Below the pieces are notes generated by a model. It had not been told where the DNA came from. It searched no databases and saw only the letters and a list, made by a program, of their open reading frames with translations. A program made the translations under genes and the position numbers. Of a stretch of 64,000 nt of DNA, positions 10,482 to 19,145 are shown one piece after another. The stretch lies in NCBI RefSeq assembly GCF_004363005.1, contig NZ_SNYH01000001.1:434001-498000 (forward strand), in the 5' to 3' direction. Every line of letters begins with the position of its first letter. The first letter of the stretch is position 1. This DNA is from Tenacibaculum caenipelagi (GTDB lineage Bacteria; Bacteroidota; Bacteroidia; Flavobacteriales; Flavobacteriaceae).

Positions 10482-10507
10482 CCCCCTTTAGAATAAAAAT
10501 AAACAAA

Positions 10508-10540
10508 CCTCCAAAAATTATTTTGGAGGTTTTCTTTTTT
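10508..10540 (+). terminator. Intrinsic terminator, probably bidirectional
   Basis: A 9-bp perfect stem (CCTCCAAAA at 10508-10516 with TTTTGGAGG at 10521-10529) is followed by TTTCTTTTTT. It ends the barrel-protein transcript. The A-rich upstream flank lets it also serve the convergent DUF4136 gene. Confidence 0.85.
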
Positions 10541-11054
10541 ACTTTGGTGGATAATTACTCACCATTTTTTTTATAAGCTTTTGATAATATATTCTCCTTT
10601 CTTCAGGGGATGTTTTTTCCTTAATTTCACTATTGGCAACTCCCTGCCATATTAATTGATTATTCTTACTTTCTACAAAGTCAACAGTTAACTGCTGATT
10701 AATTTTCCTGCTTTCAATAGGAATTCCTCCAGAAATACCAAACCCTACATTTCTTCCTCCGCTTCCTATTCCCAATCCGATAGTGTTCCTGTTTATTGAT
10801 GGTCGTTCACTAGAAAGAATGTTTATATATATATCTGGATTTTCAGCCAATCGCATCCCCTTAGCTTCCAATGAAGTTGTCAATTCATTAGTAACCCTTT
10901 TTACATCCAATTCATTTAATCCTTTACCTGCATCTTCAAAAAAGTTAAATGTTTTATAACTACTAAAGTTCGCTTGACTATCATAGTCATATACTATTTT
11001 TGAGGAAGAACATCCTATAAAGACTAGTAAAAAAAGATATTTGTAATATTTCAT
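10539..11054 (-). CDS. DUF4136 family lipoprotein
   Basis: 171 residues with a lipoprotein signal (MKYYKYLFLLVFIGC, modified Cys at 15). The mature part starts with the DUF4136 pattern VYDYDSQANFSSYKTFNF, followed by a helical segment (LDVKRVTNELTTSLEAKGMRLAENPDIYINI) and a Gly-rich stretch. The family is widespread in Bacteroidota and Proteobacteria, is predicted to be membrane-anchored in the periplasm, and has no known biochemical role. It ends at the shared terminator of the barrel-protein gene and has no obvious operon partner. Confidence 0.85.
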   Translation of the reverse strand: MKYYKYLFLLVFIGCSSSKIVYDYDSQANFSSYKTFNFFEDAGKGLNELDVKRVTNELTTSLEAKGMRLAENPDIYINILSSERPSINRNTIGLGIGSGGRNVGFGISGGIPIESRKINQQLTVDFVESKNNQLIWQGVANSEIKEKTSPEERRIYYQKLIKKMVSNYPPK

Positions 11055-11103
11055 GAATTAAGTTTTTAATTAATAAACATAAAGAATCATACCTTATAAA
11101 AAT

Positions 11104-11133
11104 ACAAAAAAAGCCTCGTACAAACGAGGCTTC
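11104..11133 (-). terminator. Intrinsic terminator of the S8 peptidase gene
   Basis: The inverted repeat AAGCCTCGT/ACGAGGCTT (11111-11132) carries an A-run on its plus-strand left flank, which is a T-tract for minus-strand transcription. It lies about 25 bases beyond the peptidase stop codon. Confidence 0.8.
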
Positions 11134-11155
11134 TCTAAGGTTAGTTAATTGATTT

Positions 11156-12640
11156 TTATTGAACAGCTTTTAAAGCGTCAATATTTCCATATCCAAACTC
11201 AGAATGTTTATTTGGATAAAAATCAGCGGATTCTTTCATTTTTTGTAATACCTGCTCTCTAGACCATGTTGGGTGTTTCGCCCAAATTAAAGTAGCAATA
11301 CCTGCGGTAGTTGCCGTTGCTACCGATGATCCTCCAACATAATTAGCTTGACCATCATAATAACTTAATACAGGAACTGTATTATCAGTTCCATTCGTTC
11401 TTTGCATTTGTACCGTAAAGTCAATTTGAGAACCTGTATGGCACACATCACATTTACTATACTGACCTTCTTTTACTCCTGTTACTGCCACTGTTTCAGA
11501 CATACTAGCAGGAAAAATAACTCCATACCAAGTTGTAAATGAAGTAGAAGTACCACCAGCAGCTAAAATCATTTTTCCTCTACTATGCGCATACTTAACC
11601 GCATCCGAAACACTACCAATACTGAACGGAGACCCTAATGACATCGAAATTACTTTTACATCACTTCGATTCGCTAAGGCTGTTAACGCTTCTACAATCC
11701 CTCTCTTTTCGTGATAATCATCTATAACCACATTTTCTACAGCTCTATACGTTACCAAGTTTGCATTATATGCAACACCTACAGGTAAATTATCATTATT
11801 TCTTGGTGCAGTAGCTACAGAAGCCATACTTGTTCCATGGCCACATTTATCATTTACACCATCATAATTATCAGACCATGCCCACCATGAGTCAACAAAA
11901 GTTCCATATTTCTGTACCATTCTACCAGATGAATATCCATCATTAAAGTATTGATTCATCCATCGCTGTTCTGGAGACAATCCTGAATCTACAATCGCTA
12001 CCGTTACTCCTGCTCCGCTACTATAATTCCAAGCTTGTGGAATATTATGAGCATCAAAAGACCATGGAACTCTTGCTCCTGGTGTTACTGTACGGTAATC
12101 GTTTGTGTTTAATGTAGCTGTACTATATCCGCAACCTGATGCCCCAGAAGAGTCAGATTTAGCTTGTGCTTCTGATTCTAAAAAATTATAAGCAGCAGGT
12201 TCAATATAACGCACTCTACTATCTTGTAATAAAGCCTTTATCGTTTCCTTATTCGTTACTTTAACATCAAGGTAATTGATATTCTCATTTACATATACTT
12301 CAGAAGTTCCTTTGGCAGATACTGGTTCAAAACTTTTTACCAAAGCTATCAAATCATCCTTAATATTTTCTGCTTCAGCACTTCTTGCAAAATTATTTTT
12401 TGAAGTTCCGTAACCAATGGTTAAAATATTCTCTCCATAGTTTATTGCACTCCAAATTGTTTGTACGTCTTGCGACATCCAACTGAAATCTCCTGTTTCT
12501 TGTAAAGACTTGTTAATTTTTGCGTTAATTTCTTTTTGGGTAAGTAAATCTTGATCTTGTTTTACTTGAAGGGTTTCGTCATTGTTTGAACATGACATCA
12601 TAGCTAGCACGACGGCTAGACTCAGAAAGTGTTTTTTCAT
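11156..12640 (-). CDS. S8 (subtilisin-like) serine peptidase lipoprotein with an altered oxyanion site
   Basis: 494 residues with a lipoprotein signal (MKKHFLSLAVVLAMMSC, Cys17), then a pro-region of about 150 residues and a catalytic domain. The triad is clear: Asp218 in VAIVDSG, His268 in CGHGTSMASV and Ser439 in GGSSVATATTAG. At the position of the oxyanion-hole Asn (AAGN in subtilisins) the sequence is AAGG, with Gly363. All other features suggest an active, surface-anchored subtilase, so either activity is reduced or another residue does the job. The gene is flanked by terminators on both sides and appears monocistronic. The next upstream gene is also an exported peptidase (M28). Confidence 0.9.
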   Translation of the reverse strand: MKKHFLSLAVVLAMMSCSNNDETLQVKQDQDLLTQKEINAKINKSLQETGDFSWMSQDVQTIWSAINYGENILTIGYGTSKNNFARSAEAENIKDDLIALVKSFEPVSAKGTSEVYVNENINYLDVKVTNKETIKALLQDSRVRYIEPAAYNFLESEAQAKSDSSGASGCGYSTATLNTNDYRTVTPGARVPWSFDAHNIPQAWNYSSGAGVTVAIVDSGLSPEQRWMNQYFNDGYSSGRMVQKYGTFVDSWWAWSDNYDGVNDKCGHGTSMASVATAPRNNDNLPVGVAYNANLVTYRAVENVVIDDYHEKRGIVEALTALANRSDVKVISMSLGSPFSIGSVSDAVKYAHSRGKMILAAGGTSTSFTTWYGVIFPASMSETVAVTGVKEGQYSKCDVCHTGSQIDFTVQMQRTNGTDNTVPVLSYYDGQANYVGGSSVATATTAGIATLIWAKHPTWSREQVLQKMKESADFYPNKHSEFGYGNIDALKAVQ

Positions 12641-12749
12641 TTTTGTGAGGGATTAAATTAAATTTTTTATGAATATAACAAAATTTTAACATTTCACTAA
12701 GTGTTACCAAAATAAAAACCACAAAAAATTAATTAAAACATTTAACCCC

Positions 12750-12780
12750 TATAAAAAAAGGAGCTTAAAGCTCCTTTTAA
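12750..12780 (-). terminator. Intrinsic terminator of the M28 peptidase gene
   Basis: AAAAGGAGCT and AGCTCCTTTT flank a 3-base loop (about 12756-12778). The A-run to its left is a T-tract on the minus strand. It lies just beyond the M28 stop codon. Confidence 0.85.
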
Positions 12781-12798
12781 CACTATATTTTTTATTTT

Positions 12799-13797
12799 TT
12801 AATTCATCTCTACTCTGCTAGGAGTATCTTTTCCATTAATAATACTTTCTGTTCCTCTTGCAACAGCTTTTACAGTTTCTGTTAACACTTCCATATCTAA
12901 TGTTTCTGCTTCATCTGTCACTTTATGATAATCTGTATCTATATCAATAGGTGTAGTAGAAAAAGTATGAGATGGCACTCCTAAACGTGCTAATGAAGCA
13001 TTATCCGATCTTAAAAACAATTGAAACTTCGGATAAGGATCTGGGAATAATTGATATCCAGAGCCTTCTAAATTCTTTTGAATGATTCTACCAAAATCCG
13101 ATTTATCAAAACCTGTTAACCATGCTGTTTTTGGTCCTGTTTTTGGTTCTTTACCTATCAACTCTAAATTAATTCCAGCAACAAACTTGCTTGCATCGAT
13201 TCCTTTCCCAAAGTATTCAGAACCTACTAAACCCATTTCTTCTGCAGTAAAACATACAAATAAAATACTACGTTCATTGGTTCCTTTCTTTGCAAAATAT
13301 TCCGCCAGCGCTAACACTCCAGTTACACCAGAGGCATCATCATTTGCTCCGTTAAAAATTAAATCTCCTTCTCCTTCTTTTTTAGTTCCCAAATGATCAT
13401 GATGAGCAGAAACGATAACAAATTCATCTTTTTTTGAATTCCCTTCTAGTAAACCAATAACATTACTCATTTTGATGCCCTTATACTCAAAATTTTGACG
13501 GTAAGTTGTTAATTCTTTAAATGTTTTTAAACCAATTCGTTTATACTCATTTTCTATATACTGAGTAGCTTTTTCCATGCCTTCAGTTCCAGGTTTTCTA
13601 CCTTGCATTTCATCTGAAGCCAACGTATACAGGTGTTTTTTTACGGTAGGCAAGTCAATAGTTGCTTCATTTTTCTTTATCTGATTAGTTACTTTTGCTC
13701 CATCAGTACTTGCTATATTACTTACTTTTTGAGTTTCTTTACACCCTACTAAAATAGATACACTAGATAATGTTAGTGCGTATATGAGTTTTTTCAT
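12799..13797 (-). CDS. M28 family zinc metallopeptidase (exported lipoprotein)
   Basis: 332 residues with a lipoprotein signal (lipobox ending at Cys19). The aminopeptidase-Y-like catalytic core has the two-zinc motif: His132 and Asp134 in SAHHDHLG, bridging Asp153 in GANDDASG, Glu186/Glu187 in TAEEMG and a late His in DYHKVTDEAE. The fourth ligand position, usually Asp in NLDMIG, is Glu212 here (INLELIG), a conservative change. The protein probably trims peptides in the periplasm or at the cell surface. It is transcribed divergently from kdsA and ends at its own terminator. Confidence 0.9.
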   Translation of the reverse strand: MKKLIYALTLSSVSILVGCKETQKVSNIASTDGAKVTNQIKKNEATIDLPTVKKHLYTLASDEMQGRKPGTEGMEKATQYIENEYKRIGLKTFKELTTYRQNFEYKGIKMSNVIGLLEGNSKKDEFVIVSAHHDHLGTKKEGEGDLIFNGANDDASGVTGVLALAEYFAKKGTNERSILFVCFTAEEMGLVGSEYFGKGIDASKFVAGINLELIGKEPKTGPKTAWLTGFDKSDFGRIIQKNLEGSGYQLFPDPYPKFQLFLRSDNASLARLGVPSHTFSTTPIDIDTDYHKVTDEAETLDMEVLTETVKAVARGTESIINGKDTPSRVEMN

Positions 13798-13864
13798 TCT
13801 TTATTTAATTTAAAGGCTAAATATAGCCAATTAAATTTCTTAATTTTGTTGAAAATTTTAAATA

Positions 13865-14683
13865 ATGGCTTTAACTGATATCCCAAACATAAAACATATC
13901 AATTCTAATAATTTTTTCTTACTTGCAGGTCCTTGTGCTATTGAAGGAGAAGATATGGCAATGCGAATTGCTGAAAAAGTAATTGGCATTACTGATAAGT
14001 TAGAAATTCCGTATGTATTTAAAGGAAGTTTTAAAAAAGCTAACCGTAGTAGAATAGATAGTTTTACAGGAATTGGTGATGAGAAAGCCCTGAAAATTTT
14101 ACGTAAGGTTTCTGAAACTTTCAACGTACCTACTGTAACAGACATTCATGAAGTTTCAGATGCTGAAAAAGCAGCTCAATATGTAGATGTGTTACAAATC
14201 CCAGCATTTTTAGTACGTCAGACCGATTTAGTAGTTGCTGCAGCAGAAACTGGTAAAGTTGTAAATTTGAAAAAAGGACAATTTATGAGTCCTGAAGCCA
14301 TGCAACATGCAGTAAAAAAAGTACACGATGCTGGCAATCAAAAAGCGTGGATAACTGATAGAGGAACAATGTTTGGATACCAAGATATGATTGTTGATTT
14401 CCGTGGTATTCCTACTATGCGCCAATATGCTCCTACGGTATTAGATGTTACGCATTCACTACAACAACCCAACCAATCAAGTGGAGTTACTGGTGGACGA
14501 CCAGATATGATTGAAACCATTGCACGCGCTGGTGTCGTTAATAATGTTGATGGTTTATTTATCGAAACACATTTTGATCCTGCTAATGCAAAAAGTGATG
14601 GAGCTAATATGTTACACCTTGACTATTTAGAAAGTTTGTTAACTAATTTAGTAGCTATTAGAAAAACCATCAATAATTTATAG
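13865..14683 (+). CDS. kdsA: 2-dehydro-3-deoxyphosphooctonate (KDO-8-phosphate) synthase
   Basis: Condenses phosphoenolpyruvate with arabinose-5-phosphate to make KDO-8-P for the lipopolysaccharide core. The 272-residue length is normal. Recognisable segments are AGPCAIEG, PYVFKGSFKKANRSR, TDIHEVSDAEKAAQYVDVLQIPAFLVRQTDL, KKGQFMSPEAM, TDRGTMFGY and VTHSLQQP. The Cys in AGPCAIEG, where the E. coli enzyme has Asn, places it in the metal-dependent class. A possible TAATTTTG promoter element lies 17 bases before the start. The next plus-strand gene begins 38 bases downstream. Confidence 0.96.
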   Translation: MALTDIPNIKHINSNNFFLLAGPCAIEGEDMAMRIAEKVIGITDKLEIPYVFKGSFKKANRSRIDSFTGIGDEKALKILRKVSETFNVPTVTDIHEVSDAEKAAQYVDVLQIPAFLVRQTDLVVAAAETGKVVNLKKGQFMSPEAMQHAVKKVHDAGNQKAWITDRGTMFGYQDMIVDFRGIPTMRQYAPTVLDVTHSLQQPNQSSGVTGGRPDMIETIARAGVVNNVDGLFIETHFDPANAKSDGANMLHLDYLESLLTNLVAIRKTINNL

Positions 14684-14721
14684 GCACAATTTTTGTTTGA
14701 TTAAGTTGTTTTTACTAATAT

Positions 14722-15672
14722 ATGAAACAACTTTTTTTCTTTTTATTTTTATGGAACTGGGCTATATATGCACAAGATTTTTCTTTGGTTAAAGAAAAGA
14801 CAGCGAACTACCCCAAATTAATCACTGTTGAAAATTTAGCTAAAAGAATAGCTACAGATTTTGACAGCAAAGACCAACAAGTAAAGGCTGCTTTTTATTG
14901 GCTAACGCACAATATAAGGTACGACTTAAACGGATATTACAACCCTAAACAAAAAAGAATTTCTTTCAGATACAGAAACGAACAAGAAAGACAAGAAAAA
15001 CTTCAAGCCATAAAAGATGAAATTGTAAATGAAACCCTATTAACTCGAAAAGCACTTTGTGAAGGATATGCACAAACTTTAGCTAAAGTTTTCTCCATAC
15101 TGCAAATTGAAAATGAAGTAATTAAAGGGTACGTAAGAAACTCATCTAACGACATTAGCAACCCTAGAAAGAATTCAAATCATGCTTGGAATGCCGTAAA
15201 GCTAAATAATAAATGGATCTATATTGATGCTACCTGGGCTGCAGGTATTGTTAATAATGGCAGATGGCAACCTTTGTTTAATAAATATTATTATAACTTT
15301 TCAAAGGCTAACAATTTTAAAACTCATTACCCTGAAAGTACTCTTTGGCAACTTAAAATTGGACGAATGAATAAGGACGATTTTTACAATCAACCTATTT
15401 ATAAGTCCAACTTTTTACAATCGAATTTACAATTAATTTCTCCTAAGAAAGGAGTTCTAGATGGTAACACCCCTATAAAAATTCGTATTAAAAATTTACA
15501 ACCAAATCAAACCGTTTTTTTAGGATATAGCGGATATCGTTATGCAGTAAAACCTGATAGTGTATCTACAGAAAATAATATAACGACTATCGTAACTACT
15601 CCTCCAGAAAATAGTAAACAAGCATTTTTGATTATTGACAAAGAAGTAATGATAGAGTTATTAATTCAGTAG
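14722..15672 (+). CDS. Secreted transglutaminase-like superfamily protein
   Basis: 316 residues with a signal peptide (MKQLFFFLFLWNWAIYAQ). A transglutaminase-core domain is clear: Cys113 in ALCEGYAQTLAKV, His154 in NHAWNAVKLNNKW and Asp169 in IYIDATWAAG give the Cys-His-Asp triad. The C-terminal 100 residues look like a beta-sandwich (PKKGVLDGNTPIKIRIKNLQPNQTV). Relatives with this layout act as periplasmic peptidases or peptidoglycan-associated enzymes, some resembling the yeast cytokinesis protein Cyk3. It follows kdsA closely and could be cotranscribed. The specific substrate is unknown. Confidence 0.82.
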   Translation: MKQLFFFLFLWNWAIYAQDFSLVKEKTANYPKLITVENLAKRIATDFDSKDQQVKAAFYWLTHNIRYDLNGYYNPKQKRISFRYRNEQERQEKLQAIKDEIVNETLLTRKALCEGYAQTLAKVFSILQIENEVIKGYVRNSSNDISNPRKNSNHAWNAVKLNNKWIYIDATWAAGIVNNGRWQPLFNKYYYNFSKANNFKTHYPESTLWQLKIGRMNKDDFYNQPIYKSNFLQSNLQLISPKKGVLDGNTPIKIRIKNLQPNQTVFLGYSGYRYAVKPDSVSTENNITTIVTTPPENSKQAFLIIDKEVMIELLIQ

Positions 15673-16041
15673 TTATTTCTTCCAAAAACCGTTATGATTG
15701 TGTTTTGCTACTTCTTCTATCACTTGTATTAGTATTTTTTCATTAATCTCTTCTAAAGAAGTATAACGAAGTGATTTTACAACGGTTCTTCCTTCTGAAA
15801 CTAAAAAAGCATCAAAACCTTGTAGAATACCTTTTGCCCAGAAGCCAACATCTACAAATCCTTTTTTATGGGATGCATTAATGTAGCACAATTGCTTCCC
15901 ATTGATATAATATACCGGTATTTTCCATTTGCATTTTAATTCTAAATTCTGAAAATTACTTTCTATCAATACTTGTAAATGCAGTAAAATAGACTTGAAT
16001 GGTTCTGGCTGTTTAAGTATATATTCTTCGGCTGGTTTCAT
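15673..16041 (-). CDS. DUF1801 domain-containing protein
   Basis: 122 residues of the YdhG/DUF1801 fold: EYILKQPEPFKSILLHLQVLI, then LELKCKWKIPVYYINGKQLCYINASHKKGFVDVGFWAKG, where the strand-turn after the Lys-rich segment is typical. The family is cytoplasmic and related to iron-chaperone-like YdhG proteins, but its function is not established. Its stop codon abuts that of the transglutaminase-like gene. It stands alone on this strand. Confidence 0.8.
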   Translation of the reverse strand: MKPAEEYILKQPEPFKSILLHLQVLIESNFQNLELKCKWKIPVYYINGKQLCYINASHKKGFVDVGFWAKGILQGFDAFLVSEGRTVVKSLRYTSLEEINEKILIQVIEEVAKHNHNGFWKK

Positions 16042-16119
16042 TCTTTCAAAAGTACGTTAAAATTTTATTTGTTTGTTTCACAAAATTAAATTTACTTTGC
16101 TTTTCAAAGTTCTTTAAAA

Positions 16120-16728
16120 ATGAGTTCAGAAGATTATTTAAAAGACATATCAGAAATTAAAAACCTAATGAATAAATCATCAAGATTTATATCATTAAGC
16201 GGTTTGTCTGGTATTTTAGCAGGAATATATGCCCTAATTGGAGCTGCTTACGCATATTGGTTAGTCAACAACAATTCAAACGGTTATTTGATACTTAATG
16301 GAAAAATTTTCCAAATGGTCATTTTTGATTTATTATTAGTTGGTTTTTTTAGTATTGCTACCGCTATCTTTTTAACCACAAGAAAAGCTAAAAAAAATGA
16401 AGAAAAAATTTGGGATGCCACCACAAGAAGATTGTTATTAAACTTTCTTATCCCTTTAGTTTCTGGGGCTATTTATATCATTATTATTTTAGGACATCAA
16501 AAATATGGACAAACTGGTGCTTTAATGTTACTTTTTTACGGGTTGGCGTTAATCAACGCTTCAAAATATACTGTAGGTGATATAAAGTATTTAGGATATA
16601 CTGAAGTTGTTTTAGGGCTTATTGCCGCTATGCTTCCCGGTTATGTTTTTTGGTTTTGGGTTATAGGATTTGGAGTTATGCATATTGTTTACGGTACAGT
16701 CATGTATTTTAAACACGATAGAAAATAA
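16120..16728 (+). CDS. Hypothetical inner-membrane protein upstream of regulator and CreD
   Basis: 202 residues. A short acidic/charged N-terminus (MSSEDYLKDISEIKNLMNKSS) precedes about six hydrophobic spans: near 25-50, 60-85, 105-125, 130-147, 155-172 and 175-195. A basic cytosolic loop (TRKAKKNEEKIWDATTRR) separates the second and third spans. I do not recognise a named family. It is followed after 32 bases by a winged-helix regulator and then creD, a set that I recall travelling together in flavobacteria. A role in sensing or in envelope state with CreD is inference. Confidence 0.75.
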   Translation: MSSEDYLKDISEIKNLMNKSSRFISLSGLSGILAGIYALIGAAYAYWLVNNNSNGYLILNGKIFQMVIFDLLLVGFFSIATAIFLTTRKAKKNEEKIWDATTRRLLLNFLIPLVSGAIYIIIILGHQKYGQTGALMLLFYGLALINASKYTVGDIKYLGYTEVVLGLIAAMLPGYVFWFWVIGFGVMHIVYGTVMYFKHDRK

Positions 16729-16760
16729 GAATTATTTTCGCACTTTAAAATTTATCTTTT

Positions 16761-17057
16761 TTGAAAAACATTATTCTAAATATAAATAAAGCTTTTGATC
16801 ATAGAATTAGACTAGGTATTATGTCTGTTCTTATGGTTAATGAATATGCTGAATTTACTACCCTAAAAGAATTATTAGGTGCTACAGATGGTAATTTGGC
16901 AAGCCATACTAAAGCTTTAGAAAAAGTTGAATTTATTAGGATCGAAAAACAATTTATTGGTAGAAAACCCAACACTAGATATTATGCTACTGAGCATGGT
17001 AAACAGGAGTTTAAAAAACATATTGACGCTTTAGAAAAACTGATTAAAAATAAATAA
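16761..17057 (+). CDS. Winged-helix transcriptional regulator (PF13601-like)
   Basis: 98 residues, starting with TTG at 16761; no better ATG lies upstream in frame. The sequence INKAFDHRIRLGIMSVLMVNEYAEFTTLKELLGATDGNLASHTKALE is a helix-turn-helix with the recognition helix around DGNLASHTKALE. IGRKPNTRYYATEHGKQEF is the wing. This is the small, effector-domain-less family often called winged helix DNA-binding domain protein. Its position between a membrane protein and creD suggests it controls this operon. Confidence 0.85.
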   Translation: MKNIILNINKAFDHRIRLGIMSVLMVNEYAEFTTLKELLGATDGNLASHTKALEKVEFIRIEKQFIGRKPNTRYYATEHGKQEFKKHIDALEKLIKNK

Positions 17058-17114
17058 CAATAATTTTTTTACTATTAAACTTTGAATTTCAAAGTTCTTT
17101 TAAAACAACAAACT

Positions 17115-18500
17115 ATGGAAATATCAAACAAACAAAACGGAAGATTCGGAAAGTGGGTAAAAACATCAATCACAGCCAGAATGTTAATGATTGGTTTTTT
17201 AATTCTCATCCTTTTAATTCCTTTATCTTTTATTAAAAGCTTAATTGTTGAGCGAATGAATCGACAGCAAGAAGTTGTACAAGAAATCAATCAAAAATGG
17301 GGTAAAGAGGTTTTATTATATGGTCCTATTTTAAAAGTTCCTTACAAAACCTATAAAGAGAAGTTTGTTAGAAATCAAAAAACAAAAGAAACTCAAACTG
17401 AAATCGAAGAAAAAATCAAGTATGCTTACTTTTTTCCGAAGAAACTAAATATCAAATCATCCATTAATCCTGAAGAAAAAAAGCGTGGTATTTATAAAAC
17501 TGCTGTGTACAATAGTAAAATAGACATTGATGGAAGTTTTACAACACCTGATTTTAGTGAAAAAGATATTGATGAAAAAGATATTATTTGGAACAAAGCT
17601 CGTTTAATTATAAAAACCTCTAACTTAAAGGGAGTAAACAATTTAGTTGAAATAAAACTGAATAAAAACACCTACGCTTTTACTTCTAAATATGAAGATA
17701 ATGATAGTAATGAAAAAGCCTATTACAACTATTTAAACCTTCATAAATTAGAAAGTAAATTTTTAAATGAAGAAGACCTTCCTAAAAAATCGGATGCAAA
17801 TTTTAACTTGTCGTTAAGCATCAATGGTAGTAAACAAATCCGTTTTATCCCTATTGGAAAAGAAACATCTGTTCATATAAATTCTGACTGGAAAACAGCT
17901 AATTTTATTGGAGAATACCTTCCTTTTAATTCTGATAAAATCTCTGAAAATGGTTTTGATGCAAAATGGAAAATATTAGATATTAACAGACCCTTTTCTC
18001 AGCAATCTTTTAACGGGATTCCAGATTTAAAAGAATATGCTTTTGGAGTAAACTTTATGATTCCTGTAGATGAGTATCAAAAAAGTGAACGATCTGCCAA
18101 ATATGGCTTTTTGGTTATTGGACTTACCTTCTTAATTTTCTTTCTAATTCAAACAATGAGTAAAATATCCATTCATCCCTTTCAATATTTAATGATTGGT
18201 GTTGCCTTAACCATGTTTTATACTTTACTCATTTCTATTTCTGAACATAGTAGCTTTTTAAAAGCCTATTTAATTGCTTCGATAGCTGTAGTATTGCTAA
18301 TTTCTTTGTATTCGAAATCAATTTTAAAAGGGGTCAAATTTCCATTGTTTATTGGAGCTTCACTTACCACATTATATACTTTTATTTTTGTAATTATTCA
18401 GCTTGAAAATTATGCACTATTAGTAGGCAGTGTTGGACTATTTATTATTCTTGCTTCAGTGATGTATGCTTCTAGAAAAATAGATTGGCAAAACGGTTAA
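17115..18500 (+). CDS. creD: CreD family inner-membrane cell-envelope protein
   Basis: 461 residues from ATG 17115; an in-frame ATG 33 bases upstream has no homology support. One N-terminal membrane span (MLMIGFLILILLIPLSF) is followed by a large periplasmic domain (residues about 45-330) and then four to five C-terminal spans (GFLVIGLTFLIFFLIQTM onward). This is the CreD topology. KIDIDGSF and the stretch ending DLKEYAFGVNFMIPVDEYQKSERSAKYG are typical. In enterobacteria creD belongs to the CreBC regulon and affects envelope integrity and beta-lactam tolerance. Here it is paired with a winged-helix regulator instead. Confidence 0.9.
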   Translation: MEISNKQNGRFGKWVKTSITARMLMIGFLILILLIPLSFIKSLIVERMNRQQEVVQEINQKWGKEVLLYGPILKVPYKTYKEKFVRNQKTKETQTEIEEKIKYAYFFPKKLNIKSSINPEEKKRGIYKTAVYNSKIDIDGSFTTPDFSEKDIDEKDIIWNKARLIIKTSNLKGVNNLVEIKLNKNTYAFTSKYEDNDSNEKAYYNYLNLHKLESKFLNEEDLPKKSDANFNLSLSINGSKQIRFIPIGKETSVHINSDWKTANFIGEYLPFNSDKISENGFDAKWKILDINRPFSQQSFNGIPDLKEYAFGVNFMIPVDEYQKSERSAKYGFLVIGLTFLIFFLIQTMSKISIHPFQYLMIGVALTMFYTLLISISEHSSFLKAYLIASIAVVLLISLYSKSILKGVKFPLFIGASLTTLYTFIFVIIQLENYALLVGSVGLFIILASVMYASRKIDWQNG

Positions 18501-18515
18501 TTAACTATAATAAAT

Positions 18516-18548
18516 AAGCAAACTACCATATTATATGGTAGTTTGCTT
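18516..18548 (+). terminator. Long hairpin after creD
   Basis: AAGCAAACTACCATA and its exact reverse complement form a 15-bp stem with a 3-base loop (18531-18533). The following T-tract is weak, so it may act as a 3'-end stabiliser or inefficient terminator. It ends 12 bases before the DUF2809 start, which argues against the ATG-like alternative start at 18543 inside the stem. Confidence 0.6.
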
Positions 18549-18560
18549 AAAAATATAAGT

Positions 18561-18941
18561 ATGAAATTCAATCGAAAACACTTCCTTACCTTTATCTTTT
18601 TTCTTTTGCTAGAAATTGTAATAGCTCAAACTTCAGGATTTATAAGACATACTTTTGGTGACTTTTTAGTAGTTATCTTACTTTTTTATTTGGTAAAAGC
18701 GTTCTTCAACTTCTCTAACAAAACTATTGGGATTATAGTACTTATTTTTGCTTATGTAGTAGAATTTTTACAGTTAACTTCTCTTTTAGAATTTCTTGGT
18801 TTAGAAAACAACCGATTGGCAGTAATCATATTTGGTGCTACTTTTAGTTTTGTTGATTTAGTAGCTTATACCTTAGGAATTGTCACCGTTTTACTTTTAG
18901 AAAAATTTTTAACTCGTAAATTATCTTCTAATCTTTCGTAA
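18561..18941 (+). CDS. DUF2809 family membrane protein
   Basis: 126 residues from the methionine of MKFNRKHF. Four membrane helices are visible (FIFFLLLEIVIAQ; FLVVILLFYLVKAFF; IGIIVLIFAYVVEFLQ; VDLVAYTLGIVTVLLLE). FIRHTFGDFLVV and the polar VEFLQLTSL motif in the third helix are characteristic of DUF2809, whose function is unknown. The gene sits directly after the creD hairpin. Its 3' end overlaps the convergent DUF3820 gene by 21 bases. Confidence 0.85.
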   Translation: MKFNRKHFLTFIFFLLLEIVIAQTSGFIRHTFGDFLVVILLFYLVKAFFNFSNKTIGIIVLIFAYVVEFLQLTSLLEFLGLENNRLAVIIFGATFSFVDLVAYTLGIVTVLLLEKFLTRKLSSNLS

Positions 18942-19136
18942 AATATCTTCTAACCCGTTTAACTTCAATTCGTACACCAGCTCTAACATTGTGCCTAGTT
19001 TGCCTTGTGGAAATCCCTTGTTTTTATACCAAACGATATAGTATTCTGGAATTTCAATTAAATAAGTCCCTTTGTATTTACCAAAGGGCATCCTCATATT
19101 GGCGGTATCAATTAAAAATTGTTTGTCAGGTATCAT
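18921..19136 (-). CDS. DUF3820 family protein
   Basis: 71 residues from MIPDKQFL; the longer in-frame start at 19160 falls in a repeat arm. The core MRMPFGKYKGTYLIEIPEYYIVWYKNKGFPQGKLGTMLELVYELKLNGLEDIL is the typical DUF3820 signature, with the conserved PFGKYKG turn and a C-terminal helix. Some members are described as putative quorum-sensing-regulated virulence factors or as exonuclease-associated; neither role can be claimed here. It lies downstream of a saccharopine-dehydrogenase-like gene on the same strand, separated by a large inverted repeat. Confidence 0.85.
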   Translation of the reverse strand: MIPDKQFLIDTANMRMPFGKYKGTYLIEIPEYYIVWYKNKGFPQGKLGTMLELVYELKLNGLEDILRKIRR

Positions 19137-19145
19137 TTGAAATAA

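Noticed and set aside
18543..18560. An earlier start for the DUF2809 gene
   Set aside because: The codon falls inside a 15-bp hairpin, and the family N-terminus matches the methionine at 18561.
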